Assembly (NCBI RefSeq): GCF_008065115.1
Contig: NZ_CP042913.1
Location: 381,211-445,210 of the forward strand
Reading direction: 5' to 3'
DNA length: 64,000 bases
Origin: Bythopirellula goksoeyrii
GTDB lineage: Bacteria > Planctomycetota > Planctomycetia > Pirellulales > Lacipirellulaceae
Shown: positions 10,159 through 20,164 of the stretch, piece by piece
Position numbering within the stretch: position 1 is the stretch's first letter
How the letters are laid out: each line of letters opens with the position of its first letter
The notes under the pieces: generated by a model
Seen by the model: the letters and a program-made list of their open reading frames with translations, nothing else
Databases searched by the model: none
What the model was told of the DNA's origin: nothing
Translations under genes and position numbers: made by a program

Positions 10159-13100
10159 ATGGCACACACAGAACTATCCGAGATTCAGACTCCGCCTGAT
10201 CTGGAAGCGGCTTTTGATGTTCTTGTGTGCCAAGCCGTAACCCAGCTAGAAAACGGCGACTCGATCAATGTAACCGAGCTTTGTGCAACTTGGCCTCAAT
10301 TAGCTCCACGGCTTCAACAGCTCCTGCCTGCCTTGGAGGCGGTGGCACATCTACGTCCCGCCACCGAGATGATGGGCAATGAATCGGCAGTCAATTCTCG
10401 CGGCTCAGACAGATTATCCTCTTCAGACGGTGACGGAATGCCGCGGGGAGTATTGGGAGACTTCCGGATTCTGCGAGAGCTAGGCCGGGGGGGAATGGGA
10501 ATCGTCTACGAGGCCGAGCAGTTATCACTCGCTCGGCGGGTAGCGCTCAAGGTCCTGCCGTTCGCCGCAATGCTGGATGAGCAGCAGTTAAAACGTTTCA
10601 AGAACGAAGCCCGTGCAGCCGCCACGCTCAAGCATCCTCACATCGTCAGTGTCTATTCTGTAGGCTGTGATCGAGGTGTCCACTACTATGCTATGGAATT
10701 GGTCGATGGTGAGAGTCTTGATCGGGTGATTCACAATTGCCAAAGAGTACAGAGTGGCGGGCAAATCGAAGATAGTAGTAGTGCCTCGGCTGAAACTGTT
10801 GCTGCCGCGCTCTCTACAAAAGATGATGCCAATTCGCCAGGACGCTTTCGCACCCTCGCATTACTTGGAGCAGAGGCAGCCGACGCACTCCAGCATGCTC
10901 ATGACTTAGGCATCATTCACCGCGACATTAAGCCTGGCAACTTGATTATTGATCGAGCAGGCAAAATCTGGATCACCGATTTTGGCCTTGCTCGGATAGA
11001 AGCCGACGCAGGCCTTACGATATCGGGCGACGCACTCGGGACACTGCGTTACATGAGCCCAGAACAGGCTCTTGGGCAAGCTGTTGTAGATTCTCGTTCC
11101 GATATCTATTCACTCGGAGTTACCCTTTATGAACTGTTAACGCTTCAACCCGCATACGGAGGAAACGACCGCAGACAGCTTCTCCAAGAGATCGCGACAA
11201 TCGACCCGCGTCCTCTTCGGCAACTCAATAGCCACATCCCTGTCGATCTCGAAACTATCGTCTGCAAGGCAACGGAACGAGACCCCGTTGATCGATATCG
11301 AAGCGCAAAGCACCTTGCCGATGATTTACGACGATTTTCAGAGAGCAAGCCAATCCATGCCCGAGCTCCTTCGTTGAGTGACAAGATCTTCAAATGGTCT
11401 CGGCGGCACTCGGGACTCGCATGGACGGCACTCGGAATACTTCTACTGGTGCTCGTTGTGCTGAGTCTCGGCACAGTTTTCGTCGCCCAATCTCGTAATG
11501 AGGCCAACCAACAACGCCGGCTCGCTATCGGCGAAAAGAACGTTGCAATAGCGGAACGTAATCGTGCCATGGATGAGCGAAACAAAGCCCTACTCCATCA
11601 ATATTGTGCCGAAATTGTTGCGGGTCAGGTGGATGCACAACAGAAGAACATCGGCGGCTTGCGTACCACTCTTGCAGGACACTTACCACTCGATGGAGCG
11701 CCGGATCGTCGTGGGTGGGAGTGGTATTATTTGAAGACACTTTGTCATCCCGAACAAGTAAGCTTGCGGGATTTCTATCAATTTCAGCATGCTGCCTGGA
11801 GTCCAGACGGAGCCCTTATTGGCACGCCAGGGAAAATTTGGGATAGCGGCACCTACGGTCTCATCGGCACTTGTGATACCACATTTATCTTGCGGCGTTG
11901 TGCTGCGTGGAGCCCCGACAGCCGAAAGCTGGCTTGGGGTGAAGCTAGTAAGCTTAGTAATGTTCATATCTGGGACCGAGAAACAAATGAAGTTGATCTG
12001 CCATCTATTCATGAGGCAAGTGTATGGTGTCTTGCTTGGCGCCCCGATGGAAAGCAGCTAGCTACTGGCTCAATCGACCACTCGGTAAAAATCTGGGATG
12101 TCGCCACACGTTCGGTAGTTCACTCCCTGGAGGTTACTGATAACGTTTCAACAGTGGCCTGGAGTGCCAATGGCAAGCTGCTGGTAGCTGGGGTAGATGG
12201 TGGGGGTGTTTTCGCGTGGAACACGTCAACTGGTACACTTCTGTTTCAATTACCCTCAGAGGCTCAACACACGGGAGTCTCTTGGCATCCCGTAGGCGAA
12301 CATTTGGCTGTTATAGAAAGTCACCGCTGGTTCTTACTTAATTCTACGAACTGGAATATCTCTGAAGAGCACCAACTTTTACGTGGGGGTGTCATTGCGT
12401 GCAGTCCCGACGGCAAGCGTGTCGCCGTATCACATGGCGAAACGATATCTGTCTGGGATCTAGAGGTCGGTCGGTCCATCATCGAGCTGAACGGTCACTT
12501 GCGGGATGTGATTTCCTTGTCTTGGAGTGCTGATAGCTGCAACCTAATCAGTTCCTCGGATGATTGTGAAATCAAAGTGTGGGACGTAAATGCAACTGCA
12601 GATTCGGAAGCTGCTTCAGTCAATTCGCCCATCAACTTGATCTACTGGAAGTCGGATCAAACCCTAGTTGCTGTCAGTGAGAGGGAGAATGTTCTATTCT
12701 CCTGGCAAGAGCTAAAAAAAAGTCCGACTCGAAGTGAACTTCCGACTATTAACGAAGCGTTGTGCTACAGCTCCGACCGAAGTCTTGCGGCTGTGTACTC
12801 AGAGAATCATCATGCGGTTTCCATAGTTGATACCTCGACCAATCAGGTACAGGCATTGTTGCGGTTAACGCAAGACCACCAGCTCTGGAATCTAGGTAGA
12901 CAGCCGTGTCAGTTCTCCTTGGACGGTTCACGACTTGTCATCGCAACCAATTTCGGCGACCAAATCTCACTTAGTTTCTGGGAGATCGACCAAGAACGTT
13001 GCATATCGACATGGTTATGGGAGTGCCACCCAGAGGGAGGTAAAGTCGAGCAAATGACTTGGTCACCGGAGGGGGATTACGTAAGTGTGGTTGGACAAGG

Positions 13101-14319
13101 CGACTTTGGCGACAACGGACGCTTATACTGGGACGACCACTTACACATCATCGAGGTAGCAAGTGGCAAGAGGGTGTTAAAACGGCTTCCAATAGGCGGC
13201 AATAAGCTCTCAATCAGTTCGACGGTTTGGAGCCCCTCATCAAAACTCGTGGGAATCGGAACTGACGAGGGATGTGTTGAAATTGTGAAGATAGGCACAC
13301 AGCAACCAGTGTTTACCAAGAAGATTCACAGGAACTCTGTTCACTCTCTAGCGTGGCATCCCATTGAGAACCGATTGGCATGTTCGTCCTCAGTTGGCAT
13401 CATGAAGATAATCTCGGCAACTTCAGGTCAATCACTCTTGACCTTTTCACTTCGCGACAAAACTACCTCTTGCCTAGCGTGGAATCCAAACGGTCAGCTA
13501 TTAGCTGCGGCAACCAACAGAGGCAACGTAAGTATGTTCGACGCCTCACGAGGATACGACATTGCCTCGGGGAACAGACAAGGAGAATTAGCCTGGGACT
13601 ACTACGAATTAGCCCGCTCAACAACAGGTGATGGGTCACGGGCAGCCTTAAGGGAGGTGTTGCGCCATGCACCAGACACTATGGCGTTTTGGGCTATGCG
13701 AGGGAACGCCAATGCGATGCTAGATGAGTTCGAGCAGGCTGCAGACGAGTTTGCAAAACTTAACACGGCTAAGAATAGTCAATCGATTCTAGCAGCCGTT
13801 AGTCGAGCATTGTGTCTCCGTGCAGCCGGAAATATTCCAGCGTTTCAGAGGGAGTGTCGAGTTCTAGCGTCCAAGTATGCAGCAGACCCCGAGCCAAATA
13901 GCAGAGAGACTGTTGCAATGCTCTGTACGGCCACTCCTTATTCCTCGGTGGACCCTGCTAGACTTTTAATGATGGCAAGTTACGAGATTCCAAAACCTGA
14001 AATTGATAAACATAATAGTATCTTAATTGGTGCATGCCTAATGCGAGCTGGACAGGATGAGAAGGGGGCGCTCATTCTGACGAAAAAGTCGCAATCGTAT
14101 CTCCCCGGTGGAAATGCAAGGAATTACATCGATCAGGCATATACACTCTATTTTCTCGCTCTGGCCCGACATCACCTAGGGCACACCTCGCAAGCTCGGC
14201 GACTGCTTGCCGAGGCAAACGAACATGCCTCCCAGGCTGGCGATCTCCAATGGAATTGGCGTGACCGCGTGAATCTCGGCGGTTTACGTGACGAAGTCAC
14301 CGCCGCTCTCGCCCCGTAG
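10159..14319 (+). CDS. Receptor-like Ser/Thr kinase with WD40 repeats
   Basis: 1386 residues in four parts. A short N-terminal helical domain (about 1-90) resembles those of planctomycete kinases linked to ECF factors. The kinase domain spans about 95-400, with glycine loop GRGGMG, VALKVL lysine near 131, HRDIKPGN near 254, DFG near 274 and MSPEQ in the activation segment; all key residues are present. A roughly 45-residue Ser/Ala-rich insert separates the lobes. One membrane span lies at about 420-442. Beyond it come numerous WD40-like repeats (WSPDG, VWDV and IWD motifs) to about residue 1140, then a TPR-like helical tail. It probably senses a signal outside the cytoplasm and acts on the upstream sigma factor. 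Confidence 0.93.
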   Translation: MAHTELSEIQTPPDLEAAFDVLVCQAVTQLENGDSINVTELCATWPQLAPRLQQLLPALEAVAHLRPATEMMGNESAVNSRGSDRLSSSDGDGMPRGVLGDFRILRELGRGGMGIVYEAEQLSLARRVALKVLPFAAMLDEQQLKRFKNEARAAATLKHPHIVSVYSVGCDRGVHYYAMELVDGESLDRVIHNCQRVQSGGQIEDSSSASAETVAAALSTKDDANSPGRFRTLALLGAEAADALQHAHDLGIIHRDIKPGNLIIDRAGKIWITDFGLARIEADAGLTISGDALGTLRYMSPEQALGQAVVDSRSDIYSLGVTLYELLTLQPAYGGNDRRQLLQEIATIDPRPLRQLNSHIPVDLETIVCKATERDPVDRYRSAKHLADDLRRFSESKPIHARAPSLSDKIFKWSRRHSGLAWTALGILLLVLVVLSLGTVFVAQSRNEANQQRRLAIGEKNVAIAERNRAMDERNKALLHQYCAEIVAGQVDAQQKNIGGLRTTLAGHLPLDGAPDRRGWEWYYLKTLCHPEQVSLRDFYQFQHAAWSPDGALIGTPGKIWDSGTYGLIGTCDTTFILRRCAAWSPDSRKLAWGEASKLSNVHIWDRETNEVDLPSIHEASVWCLAWRPDGKQLATGSIDHSVKIWDVATRSVVHSLEVTDNVSTVAWSANGKLLVAGVDGGGVFAWNTSTGTLLFQLPSEAQHTGVSWHPVGEHLAVIESHRWFLLNSTNWNISEEHQLLRGGVIACSPDGKRVAVSHGETISVWDLEVGRSIIELNGHLRDVISLSWSADSCNLISSSDDCEIKVWDVNATADSEAASVNSPINLIYWKSDQTLVAVSERENVLFSWQELKKSPTRSELPTINEALCYSSDRSLAAVYSENHHAVSIVDTSTNQVQALLRLTQDHQLWNLGRQPCQFSLDGSRLVIATNFGDQISLSFWEIDQERCISTWLWECHPEGGKVEQMTWSPEGDYVSVVGQGDFGDNGRLYWDDHLHIIEVASGKRVLKRLPIGGNKLSISSTVWSPSSKLVGIGTDEGCVEIVKIGTQQPVFTKKIHRNSVHSLAWHPIENRLACSSSVGIMKIISATSGQSLLTFSLRDKTTSCLAWNPNGQLLAAATNRGNVSMFDASRGYDIASGNRQGELAWDYYELARSTTGDGSRAALREVLRHAPDTMAFWAMRGNANAMLDEFEQAADEFAKLNTAKNSQSILAAVSRALCLRAAGNIPAFQRECRVLASKYAADPEPNSRETVAMLCTATPYSSVDPARLLMMASYEIPKPEIDKHNSILIGACLMRAGQDEKGALILTKKSQSYLPGGNARNYIDQAYTLYFLALARHHLGHTSQARRLLAEANEHASQAGDLQWNWRDRVNLGGLRDEVTAALAP

Positions 14320-14529
14320 CGAATTAGGGCAAATTCTCAGCCGTTATGCCCAATTCTTAGGAATATTCGACAGATTCCCCCCTTCGACTGCAGGACTATG
14401 GATAGGGGAATTGCGCCCAAATCCAGCTGGGCCTCAAGGGTACAGGGGACGCGTTTTCTTAAATATACGTACTATTTTGAGCCCATTTTCTGGGCGCCAT
14501 TTACTTATTCCTTGATTGGACCACTCAAG

Positions 14530-17500
14530 ATGAAATCGTATCTCGTCACTGCCTCGCTGCTTTGCTTAGGCTTTGCTTGTTCAGTCGCAACGGCTGCCGA
14601 TGTCACCAGCACCTGGGATGGTTCGACCAACACCTGGTCGGATGATTCTCACTGGGACAGTCTGCTGTTTCCCAATAATGGAAATGGAGGACTGACTTAC
14701 GAGGCACTGATTTCAGGCGGAACGGTCACATTGGATCAGGATATTAGCATTGAAAATCTGCAACAGACGAATGGAACTATTACAGGAAGTTCTGATCTGA
14801 CCATCTCAGGTTTCACGACATGGACGAGGGGCACGATGAGCGGTACGGGGACCACGCGCGCCAACGGCGGCCTGGACCTGAGTGGCAGCCTACCCAAGAA
14901 CCTTGATGGCCGCGTCCTCAACAATGCCGGCGCTGCCACCTGGGCGGCCGGCCAATTCATTACCGGCAATGGAGCGGTGCTCAACAACCAGCTCGGAGCG
15001 ATATTCGATACCAACTTCGACGGCGAAATCTTCGACGGCTTCATCGGTGCTCCATCGCAAATCAACAACGCCGGTACCTTCACCAAAAGCGGCGGGGCAG
15101 GCGCGACCAGATTCCATATCGCATTCAACAATACCGGTGCTGTTAACGTTCAGTCAGGTACGCTCAGTCTATCGGGAGGCGGAACAAGCAGCGGTAGCTT
15201 CGACGTGTCAGCCGGCAGCACATTGCAGATATCGAGCGGCGTAAGCTTCGTAGCTGGTGCAAGTGTGACTGGCGCTGGAACGCTGGACATCAGCAATGGT
15301 ACTTTGACTGCATTAAGTGATCTCGAACTTACGAATCTAGCTCTCACGAACTCCTCAGCCACTATCGATGGTACATCGACAATCATCGCTTCGGGCATGC
15401 TGACTTGGACGAGGGGCACGATGACTGGCGCAGGCATAACCAATGCCAACGGCGGCCTGGACCTGAGTGGCAGCAACTCCAAGACCCTCAATGGTCGCGT
15501 CCTCAATAACGCTGGCGCTGCGACCTGGACGGCCGGACAAGTTTTGACCGGAAATGGAGCGGTGTTCAACAACCAGCTCGGGGCGACATTCGATACTAAC
15601 TTCGACGGAGAAATCTTAAACGGCTTCGGTGGTGCTCCATCGCAAATTAACAACTCCGGTACTTTCACCAAAAGTAGCGGAGCGGGCGCGACCAGAATCC
15701 ATATCGCATTCAACAATACCGGTGCTGTTAACGTTCAGTCAGGTACGCTCAGTCTATCGGGAGGCGGAACAAGCAGCGGTAGCTTCGACGTGTCAGCCGG
15801 CAGCACATTGCAGATATCGAGCGGCGTAAGCTTCGTAGCTGGTGCAAGTGTGACTGGCGCTGGAACGCTGGACATCAGCAATGGTACTTTGACTGCATTA
15901 AGTGATCTCGAACTTACGAATCTAGCTCTCACGAACTCCTCAGCCACTATCGATGGTACATCGACAATCATCGCTTCGGGCATGCTGACTTGGACGAGGG
16001 GCACGATGACTGGCGCAGGCATAACCAATGCCAACGGCGGCCTGGACCTGAGTGGCAGCAACTCCAAGACCCTCAATGGTCGCGTCCTCAATAACGCTGG
16101 CGCTGCGACCTGGACGGCCGGACAAGTTTTGACCGGAAATGGAGCGGTGTTCAACAACCAGCTCGGGGCGACATTCGATACTAACTTCGACGGAGAAATC
16201 TTAAACGGCTTCGGTGGTGCTCCATCGCAAATCAACAACGCCGGTACCTTCACCAAAAGCGGCGGGGCAGGAACGACTTATTTCGGTCTCGCCTTCAGCA
16301 ACACCGGTAACGTTAACGTCAACAGCGGGACGCTAAAGCTCGGAGGATTTGTCTCTAACGCGGGATCGATGAATATTCAACCTAGTAAGACTCTAACTCT
16401 AGACGCAGGGTTCATCAATCACGGAGCAGGAATTGTCACTGTTGACAACGGCCACCTTACCATGGCTTCACTGGCCACGAATGACGGTGCATTAATCATT
16501 GAGAATGTCTCTGCTGCTACTCTAGCTGCAAATTTAATCAACGCCGGAACCATCGATGTTGCAGCCCTGTCGAACCTGAATGTAGGTGGAGCCTATTCAG
16601 GCACAGGCAACATCGAAATCGATGATTCCCAGTTCACCGTCGAAGGAAACGCCGCGATTGGTGGAACGCTAAATATCAACAATACTTCGACAGCTCGATT
16701 CGAAGCGGGCGGAAGCAACAGCGGAGCGATAAGTATTCTGACGGATTCTTCATTGGCGATTGATGGTGCGTTTGCAAACGATGGCGCAATACTCGTGGAC
16801 TCTGGAGGGCAATTAAATCTCGACTCGAATCAGCCGTTTGACAATCCAGGGACGCTGGAGGTTCACGAAGGTACTGTCGCGATTCCTAAGTCGAACAGTA
16901 TTGCGGTCCATCCACTGGCGCCACTCCAGTTAATCGCTGAGGCAACACTTACGGAGGGTACCTGGATCGCCAGGGGAAACAGTTCGATTGTGCTTCCCCA
17001 AATCTCCGGTGGAACGCCCTTTGAGCTTCGGCATACCGATGCCATGGTAATTCTGGATGGTCCTAGCTCCGCTATGCCTGCGATTGACGGACTATGGACG
17101 AATGCAGGGACACTGGAACTGCGCGGCGGGCGCGATCTACTTTTGACGGGTCGGCCACCAGACGCATCTCCTGGATCTTTCGCATCGCCCTTTGTGAACT
17201 CGGGCATTATTCACCTAGGAGTAGGAAGCACGCTGTCACTTGGCCAGGAAGGCATCTCAAACGGAAGTGGATCTCGCGTGGAAGGTGAAGGCGTGATCGA
17301 GGGAAGCGTTTCAGCACACGGAACGACGTTCTCGAGCAACGGGTCACTATCGATTAATCAGGGATCCCTATCGATATCGACCTCGGTGAGCAACTTGACT
17401 GCCGGCACGTTGGCGGTCAACGTTCCCATGTATGTTAACAACGGAGGCCACTTTGTTATCGCCGACGGGGCAACTCTAGGAGGAACGGGCATCTTAGAAT

Positions 17501-20106
17501 TGCAAGATGGCTTGGTCACCATCGATGGAACGCTCGACAAGCAAGTGCGAATAGTCGGTCCCGTAGTAGTAGGGGGGACAATCTCCGACGCCACTCTGGA
17601 CAGTGCCGTTGTCACGACCCCTCCGAGTGGAGGTGGATTCGGACTGGTAAATTGCTTTGGCGAGAACACTATCGAATCGGGCGTCGTGAATATCGATGGG
17701 CAGTTGCTTGTTAACGATGGCACACTGACACTGGGTGCTGGAGCGAGTATTTTCGGGCCAGGGGCGATCGATGTCAAAGCGTTGGCGTCTGCGGTTGTCT
17801 TTGGCAATCTGGCATCTACCGGCAATGCGACCATCACCGGATCGTTGGCCGTCGAAGCTGGCGCCACGGCCCAGGCCACAAATTGGAATTTTGTTGGGAA
17901 CAGCCTAGTAAATGTTAAAGGCAGATTAAAATCGCCCAATCCCGTTACGGTTACTGGCACAATAATAGTGAGTGACGGCGGAGAGACCGACGTTTCCGAT
18001 GTGACATTGGCCGAGTTTGCCAAAGCCAAAGGCCTGGGCAAGTTTGCTGGGAATGTCAAGTCTAAGTCAAACGCTGTTATCGCCCCCGGAAGCAGTCCCG
18101 GCATGTTGACGGTCGGCGGCAACATGACATTTGAAGGGGGATCGATCTTCGAACTCGAAATCCGCGACGCCCAAGGAATCTCCGGCACCGACTACGATCT
18201 TCTGGCTGTCGAAAGCGATATTATCAACATCGGCACCACGATTGAACCGATGATCATTTCTCTCAATACGCTCGATCTGCTCGATGAACCAGGTCAGGCG
18301 ACCAACTTCGATAACTCCCAAGACTATTCCTGGACCATTGCCACAGCCATCGGCACAATCAGCGGATTTTCCGCTGGCACTTATGTGTTTGACGAGAGTG
18401 CCTTTCTAAACGACCTGGGCAGCGGCGCACTCTTTCTATCGCTCGGTGATTCCGGCCACGCCCTAAACGTGGTTTTTTCTGCCAATGGTCTGCCGAATCT
18501 CAGCACTGGCGACTTCGACCAAGATGGCGACGTGGATGGCCGCGACTTCCTCACCTGGCAACGAAACCCTGCTATTGGATACCTCGCTAACTGGCAGGCC
18601 AACTACGGTCGCAGTGCTACTCAATCGGCACTCAGCGTGGCAGTTCCCGAACCTTCCTCGCTGGGCACGATGGTCTGTCTGACCCTGGCTTGCGTGGCTT
18701 GCCTAAGGCACTCTCACTTGCAATTTGAAAAAAGAAAGCTGATCCCATCGGTTGCCATTCAACACCTTGCCCTCTTGGGATGGGGCTGCTGGCTGGCACT
18801 GGTTGTTGGCTCAACTCCGGCAAGCGCAGTGCTCGTTGTCAATGAAGGCGAGCAATTGAGTGGCAGCTCGGTAATCCAGGAAGATGTCATTAACCATGGC
18901 GCGGTGATGGGGTTAGGTCCTGACCAACGGTTGGTTTTCGGCGAGGGCTACACCCTCACAGGTGCCGGCTCGTTGGAATACACGCTTTCACTGGGAACCT
19001 ACTCGCCAGGGAACAGCCCAGCCGTCGTCACCGGCACCAATCAGCAATTCGGCGGCACGGTCCAGATCGAACTGGGAGGTGCGCTACCCGGTTTTGGGCC
19101 AAACAATCACGATCAAATTAATGACACAGCTACCCTTGATTTGCTGTCCTCTTCAACCTTGAGCATCCTGCCCTACAACGGATTCGTACCAACGGCGGGG
19201 GACATGTTCACCCTCTTCACTTGGCAAACAGAGCTCATCGGTTCGTTTGGCTCGGTCGTGATCGACCCCTTCTTCGCCACCAATGGGTTGACTTTTCAAA
19301 TTGACGTGATCAATCCCAGCAGCTCTGGCAGCCTCGTATTGACCGCTGTCCCAGAGGCGAACGCCGTTCTTATCTGGTCTGCGCTGGCGGGTGTGGTTCT
19401 GATTACCAAGTTCTACTCTTTTCTCGTGCCACGTCGTCTTCGTTCTATTTCGACTTTGTGTTTCTCACTTGCTTGTTCGTTGCTTCTCAACAACAGTTTT
19501 GTGCAAGCTGACCTGTTCGTCATCGATCCCACGGTGGTGGCAGTCGGTCACGATTCACCTAGCGACGGCGTCTTTGATTCGTTCTCAGGTCCAGCCGGCA
19601 CGGTACTCAACAATGAATACAGGCCATCGAACATGCCCTCGTTCGAAGATCGCACGACACTGCAATTCTCCTTGAGTTCGATCTCAGGAACCATTTCTTC
19701 AGCCATTTTGACTCTTTTCGAGAATGGACGAGGAGGACTGCCATTGGTCAGCTTCTACGGCTATCAGGGTGACGGAACGCTGAGTTTGTCAAACTTCGAA
19801 GTCGGCAGCAAACCGCTAGTAGCCCAAGTGCAAACTTCTCTCGACAGCGTAGCCAACAATGCCGCCCTCAACTCGATCGACCTCACGAGCTTCGTGCAGC
19901 AGGCATACACAATGGGTGCCTCGCACATAGGAATCACCAGCCGAGTCGACACAGGCTCACTCGGGTTCTTCTACTCGGCCACTCCTAGATTCACCCCAAC
20001 GTTGAACGTCACCGCCGTGCCGGAGGCCAGCGCGGTGCTGGTTTGGTCTCTGCTCACTTTGGGGGCGTTATTGCGAAGTGGCCTGAACGATAGCAAAAAT
20101 CAGTAA
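14530..20106 (+). CDS. Three-module PEP-CTERM surface protein (in-frame fusion)
   Basis: 1858 residues from the ATG at 14530, chosen because a signal peptide starts there (MKSYLVTASLLCLGF, cleavage after ATAA). Module 1 (to about residue 1395) is a beta-repeat protein with three related 195-residue units, then a dockerin-like DFDQDGDVDGRDFLTWQ motif and a PEP-CTERM tail (VPEPSS, hydrophobic stretch, RH). Module 2 (about 1397-1632) begins with a second signal-peptide-like segment ending PASA and resembles the end domain of the next gene; it closes with a VPEA variant of PEP-CTERM. Module 3 (about 1633-1858) has another signal-like segment ending FVQA, a DNRLRE-like domain, and a final VPEA tail. 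No stop codon separates them. Exosortase substrates are anchored outside the cell. Whether one chain or three are made is unknown. Confidence 0.85.
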   Translation: MKSYLVTASLLCLGFACSVATAADVTSTWDGSTNTWSDDSHWDSLLFPNNGNGGLTYEALISGGTVTLDQDISIENLQQTNGTITGSSDLTISGFTTWTRGTMSGTGTTRANGGLDLSGSLPKNLDGRVLNNAGAATWAAGQFITGNGAVLNNQLGAIFDTNFDGEIFDGFIGAPSQINNAGTFTKSGGAGATRFHIAFNNTGAVNVQSGTLSLSGGGTSSGSFDVSAGSTLQISSGVSFVAGASVTGAGTLDISNGTLTALSDLELTNLALTNSSATIDGTSTIIASGMLTWTRGTMTGAGITNANGGLDLSGSNSKTLNGRVLNNAGAATWTAGQVLTGNGAVFNNQLGATFDTNFDGEILNGFGGAPSQINNSGTFTKSSGAGATRIHIAFNNTGAVNVQSGTLSLSGGGTSSGSFDVSAGSTLQISSGVSFVAGASVTGAGTLDISNGTLTALSDLELTNLALTNSSATIDGTSTIIASGMLTWTRGTMTGAGITNANGGLDLSGSNSKTLNGRVLNNAGAATWTAGQVLTGNGAVFNNQLGATFDTNFDGEILNGFGGAPSQINNAGTFTKSGGAGTTYFGLAFSNTGNVNVNSGTLKLGGFVSNAGSMNIQPSKTLTLDAGFINHGAGIVTVDNGHLTMASLATNDGALIIENVSAATLAANLINAGTIDVAALSNLNVGGAYSGTGNIEIDDSQFTVEGNAAIGGTLNINNTSTARFEAGGSNSGAISILTDSSLAIDGAFANDGAILVDSGGQLNLDSNQPFDNPGTLEVHEGTVAIPKSNSIAVHPLAPLQLIAEATLTEGTWIARGNSSIVLPQISGGTPFELRHTDAMVILDGPSSAMPAIDGLWTNAGTLELRGGRDLLLTGRPPDASPGSFASPFVNSGIIHLGVGSTLSLGQEGISNGSGSRVEGEGVIEGSVSAHGTTFSSNGSLSINQGSLSISTSVSNLTAGTLAVNVPMYVNNGGHFVIADGATLGGTGILELQDGLVTIDGTLDKQVRIVGPVVVGGTISDATLDSAVVTTPPSGGGFGLVNCFGENTIESGVVNIDGQLLVNDGTLTLGAGASIFGPGAIDVKALASAVVFGNLASTGNATITGSLAVEAGATAQATNWNFVGNSLVNVKGRLKSPNPVTVTGTIIVSDGGETDVSDVTLAEFAKAKGLGKFAGNVKSKSNAVIAPGSSPGMLTVGGNMTFEGGSIFELEIRDAQGISGTDYDLLAVESDIINIGTTIEPMIISLNTLDLLDEPGQATNFDNSQDYSWTIATAIGTISGFSAGTYVFDESAFLNDLGSGALFLSLGDSGHALNVVFSANGLPNLSTGDFDQDGDVDGRDFLTWQRNPAIGYLANWQANYGRSATQSALSVAVPEPSSLGTMVCLTLACVACLRHSHLQFEKRKLIPSVAIQHLALLGWGCWLALVVGSTPASAVLVVNEGEQLSGSSVIQEDVINHGAVMGLGPDQRLVFGEGYTLTGAGSLEYTLSLGTYSPGNSPAVVTGTNQQFGGTVQIELGGALPGFGPNNHDQINDTATLDLLSSSTLSILPYNGFVPTAGDMFTLFTWQTELIGSFGSVVIDPFFATNGLTFQIDVINPSSSGSLVLTAVPEANAVLIWSALAGVVLITKFYSFLVPRRLRSISTLCFSLACSLLLNNSFVQADLFVIDPTVVAVGHDSPSDGVFDSFSGPAGTVLNNEYRPSNMPSFEDRTTLQFSLSSISGTISSAILTLFENGRGGLPLVSFYGYQGDGTLSLSNFEVGSKPLVAQVQTSLDSVANNAALNSIDLTSFVQQAYTMGASHIGITSRVDTGSLGFFYSATPRFTPTLNVTAVPEASAVLVWSLLTLGALLRSGLNDSKNQ
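15113..15647 (+). repeat. Tandem duplication inside surface gene, copy 1
   Basis: First copy of a 585-bp-period tandem duplication. This 535-bp stretch is identical, base for base as far as I can read, to 15698-16232. It encodes one 195-residue beta-repeat unit. A more diverged related unit lies just before it (about 14800-15112). Confidence 0.92.
15698..16232 (+). repeat. Tandem duplication inside surface gene, copy 2
   Basis: Second copy of the 585-bp duplication, in frame. Its 3' flank (from 16233) matches the end of the diverged unit at about 15060-15105 better than it matches copy 1. This suggests unequal crossover or gene conversion between units. Confidence 0.92.
18705..18720 (+). promoter_or_regulatory. 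Candidate internal ribosome binding site and TTG start
   Basis: AAGG at 18705-18708 lies 9 bases before an in-frame TTG (18718-18720). A product from this TTG would begin with a basic n-region (QFEKRK), a hydrophobic core and a PASA cleavage site, which is a normal signal peptide. It could allow module 2 of the fused surface protein to be made separately. This is a weak site and would need experimental support. Confidence 0.3.
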
Positions 20107-20164
20107 ACCTAGTTTCTTATTTGAACTTATGACTTCGAAACCAACCTACACGAGGTAATACCTT

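Noticed and set aside
15113-16232. Mobile element suspected from the duplicated block
   Set aside because: The copies are in frame with the surface protein, with no inverted ends or transposase; this is internal gene duplication.
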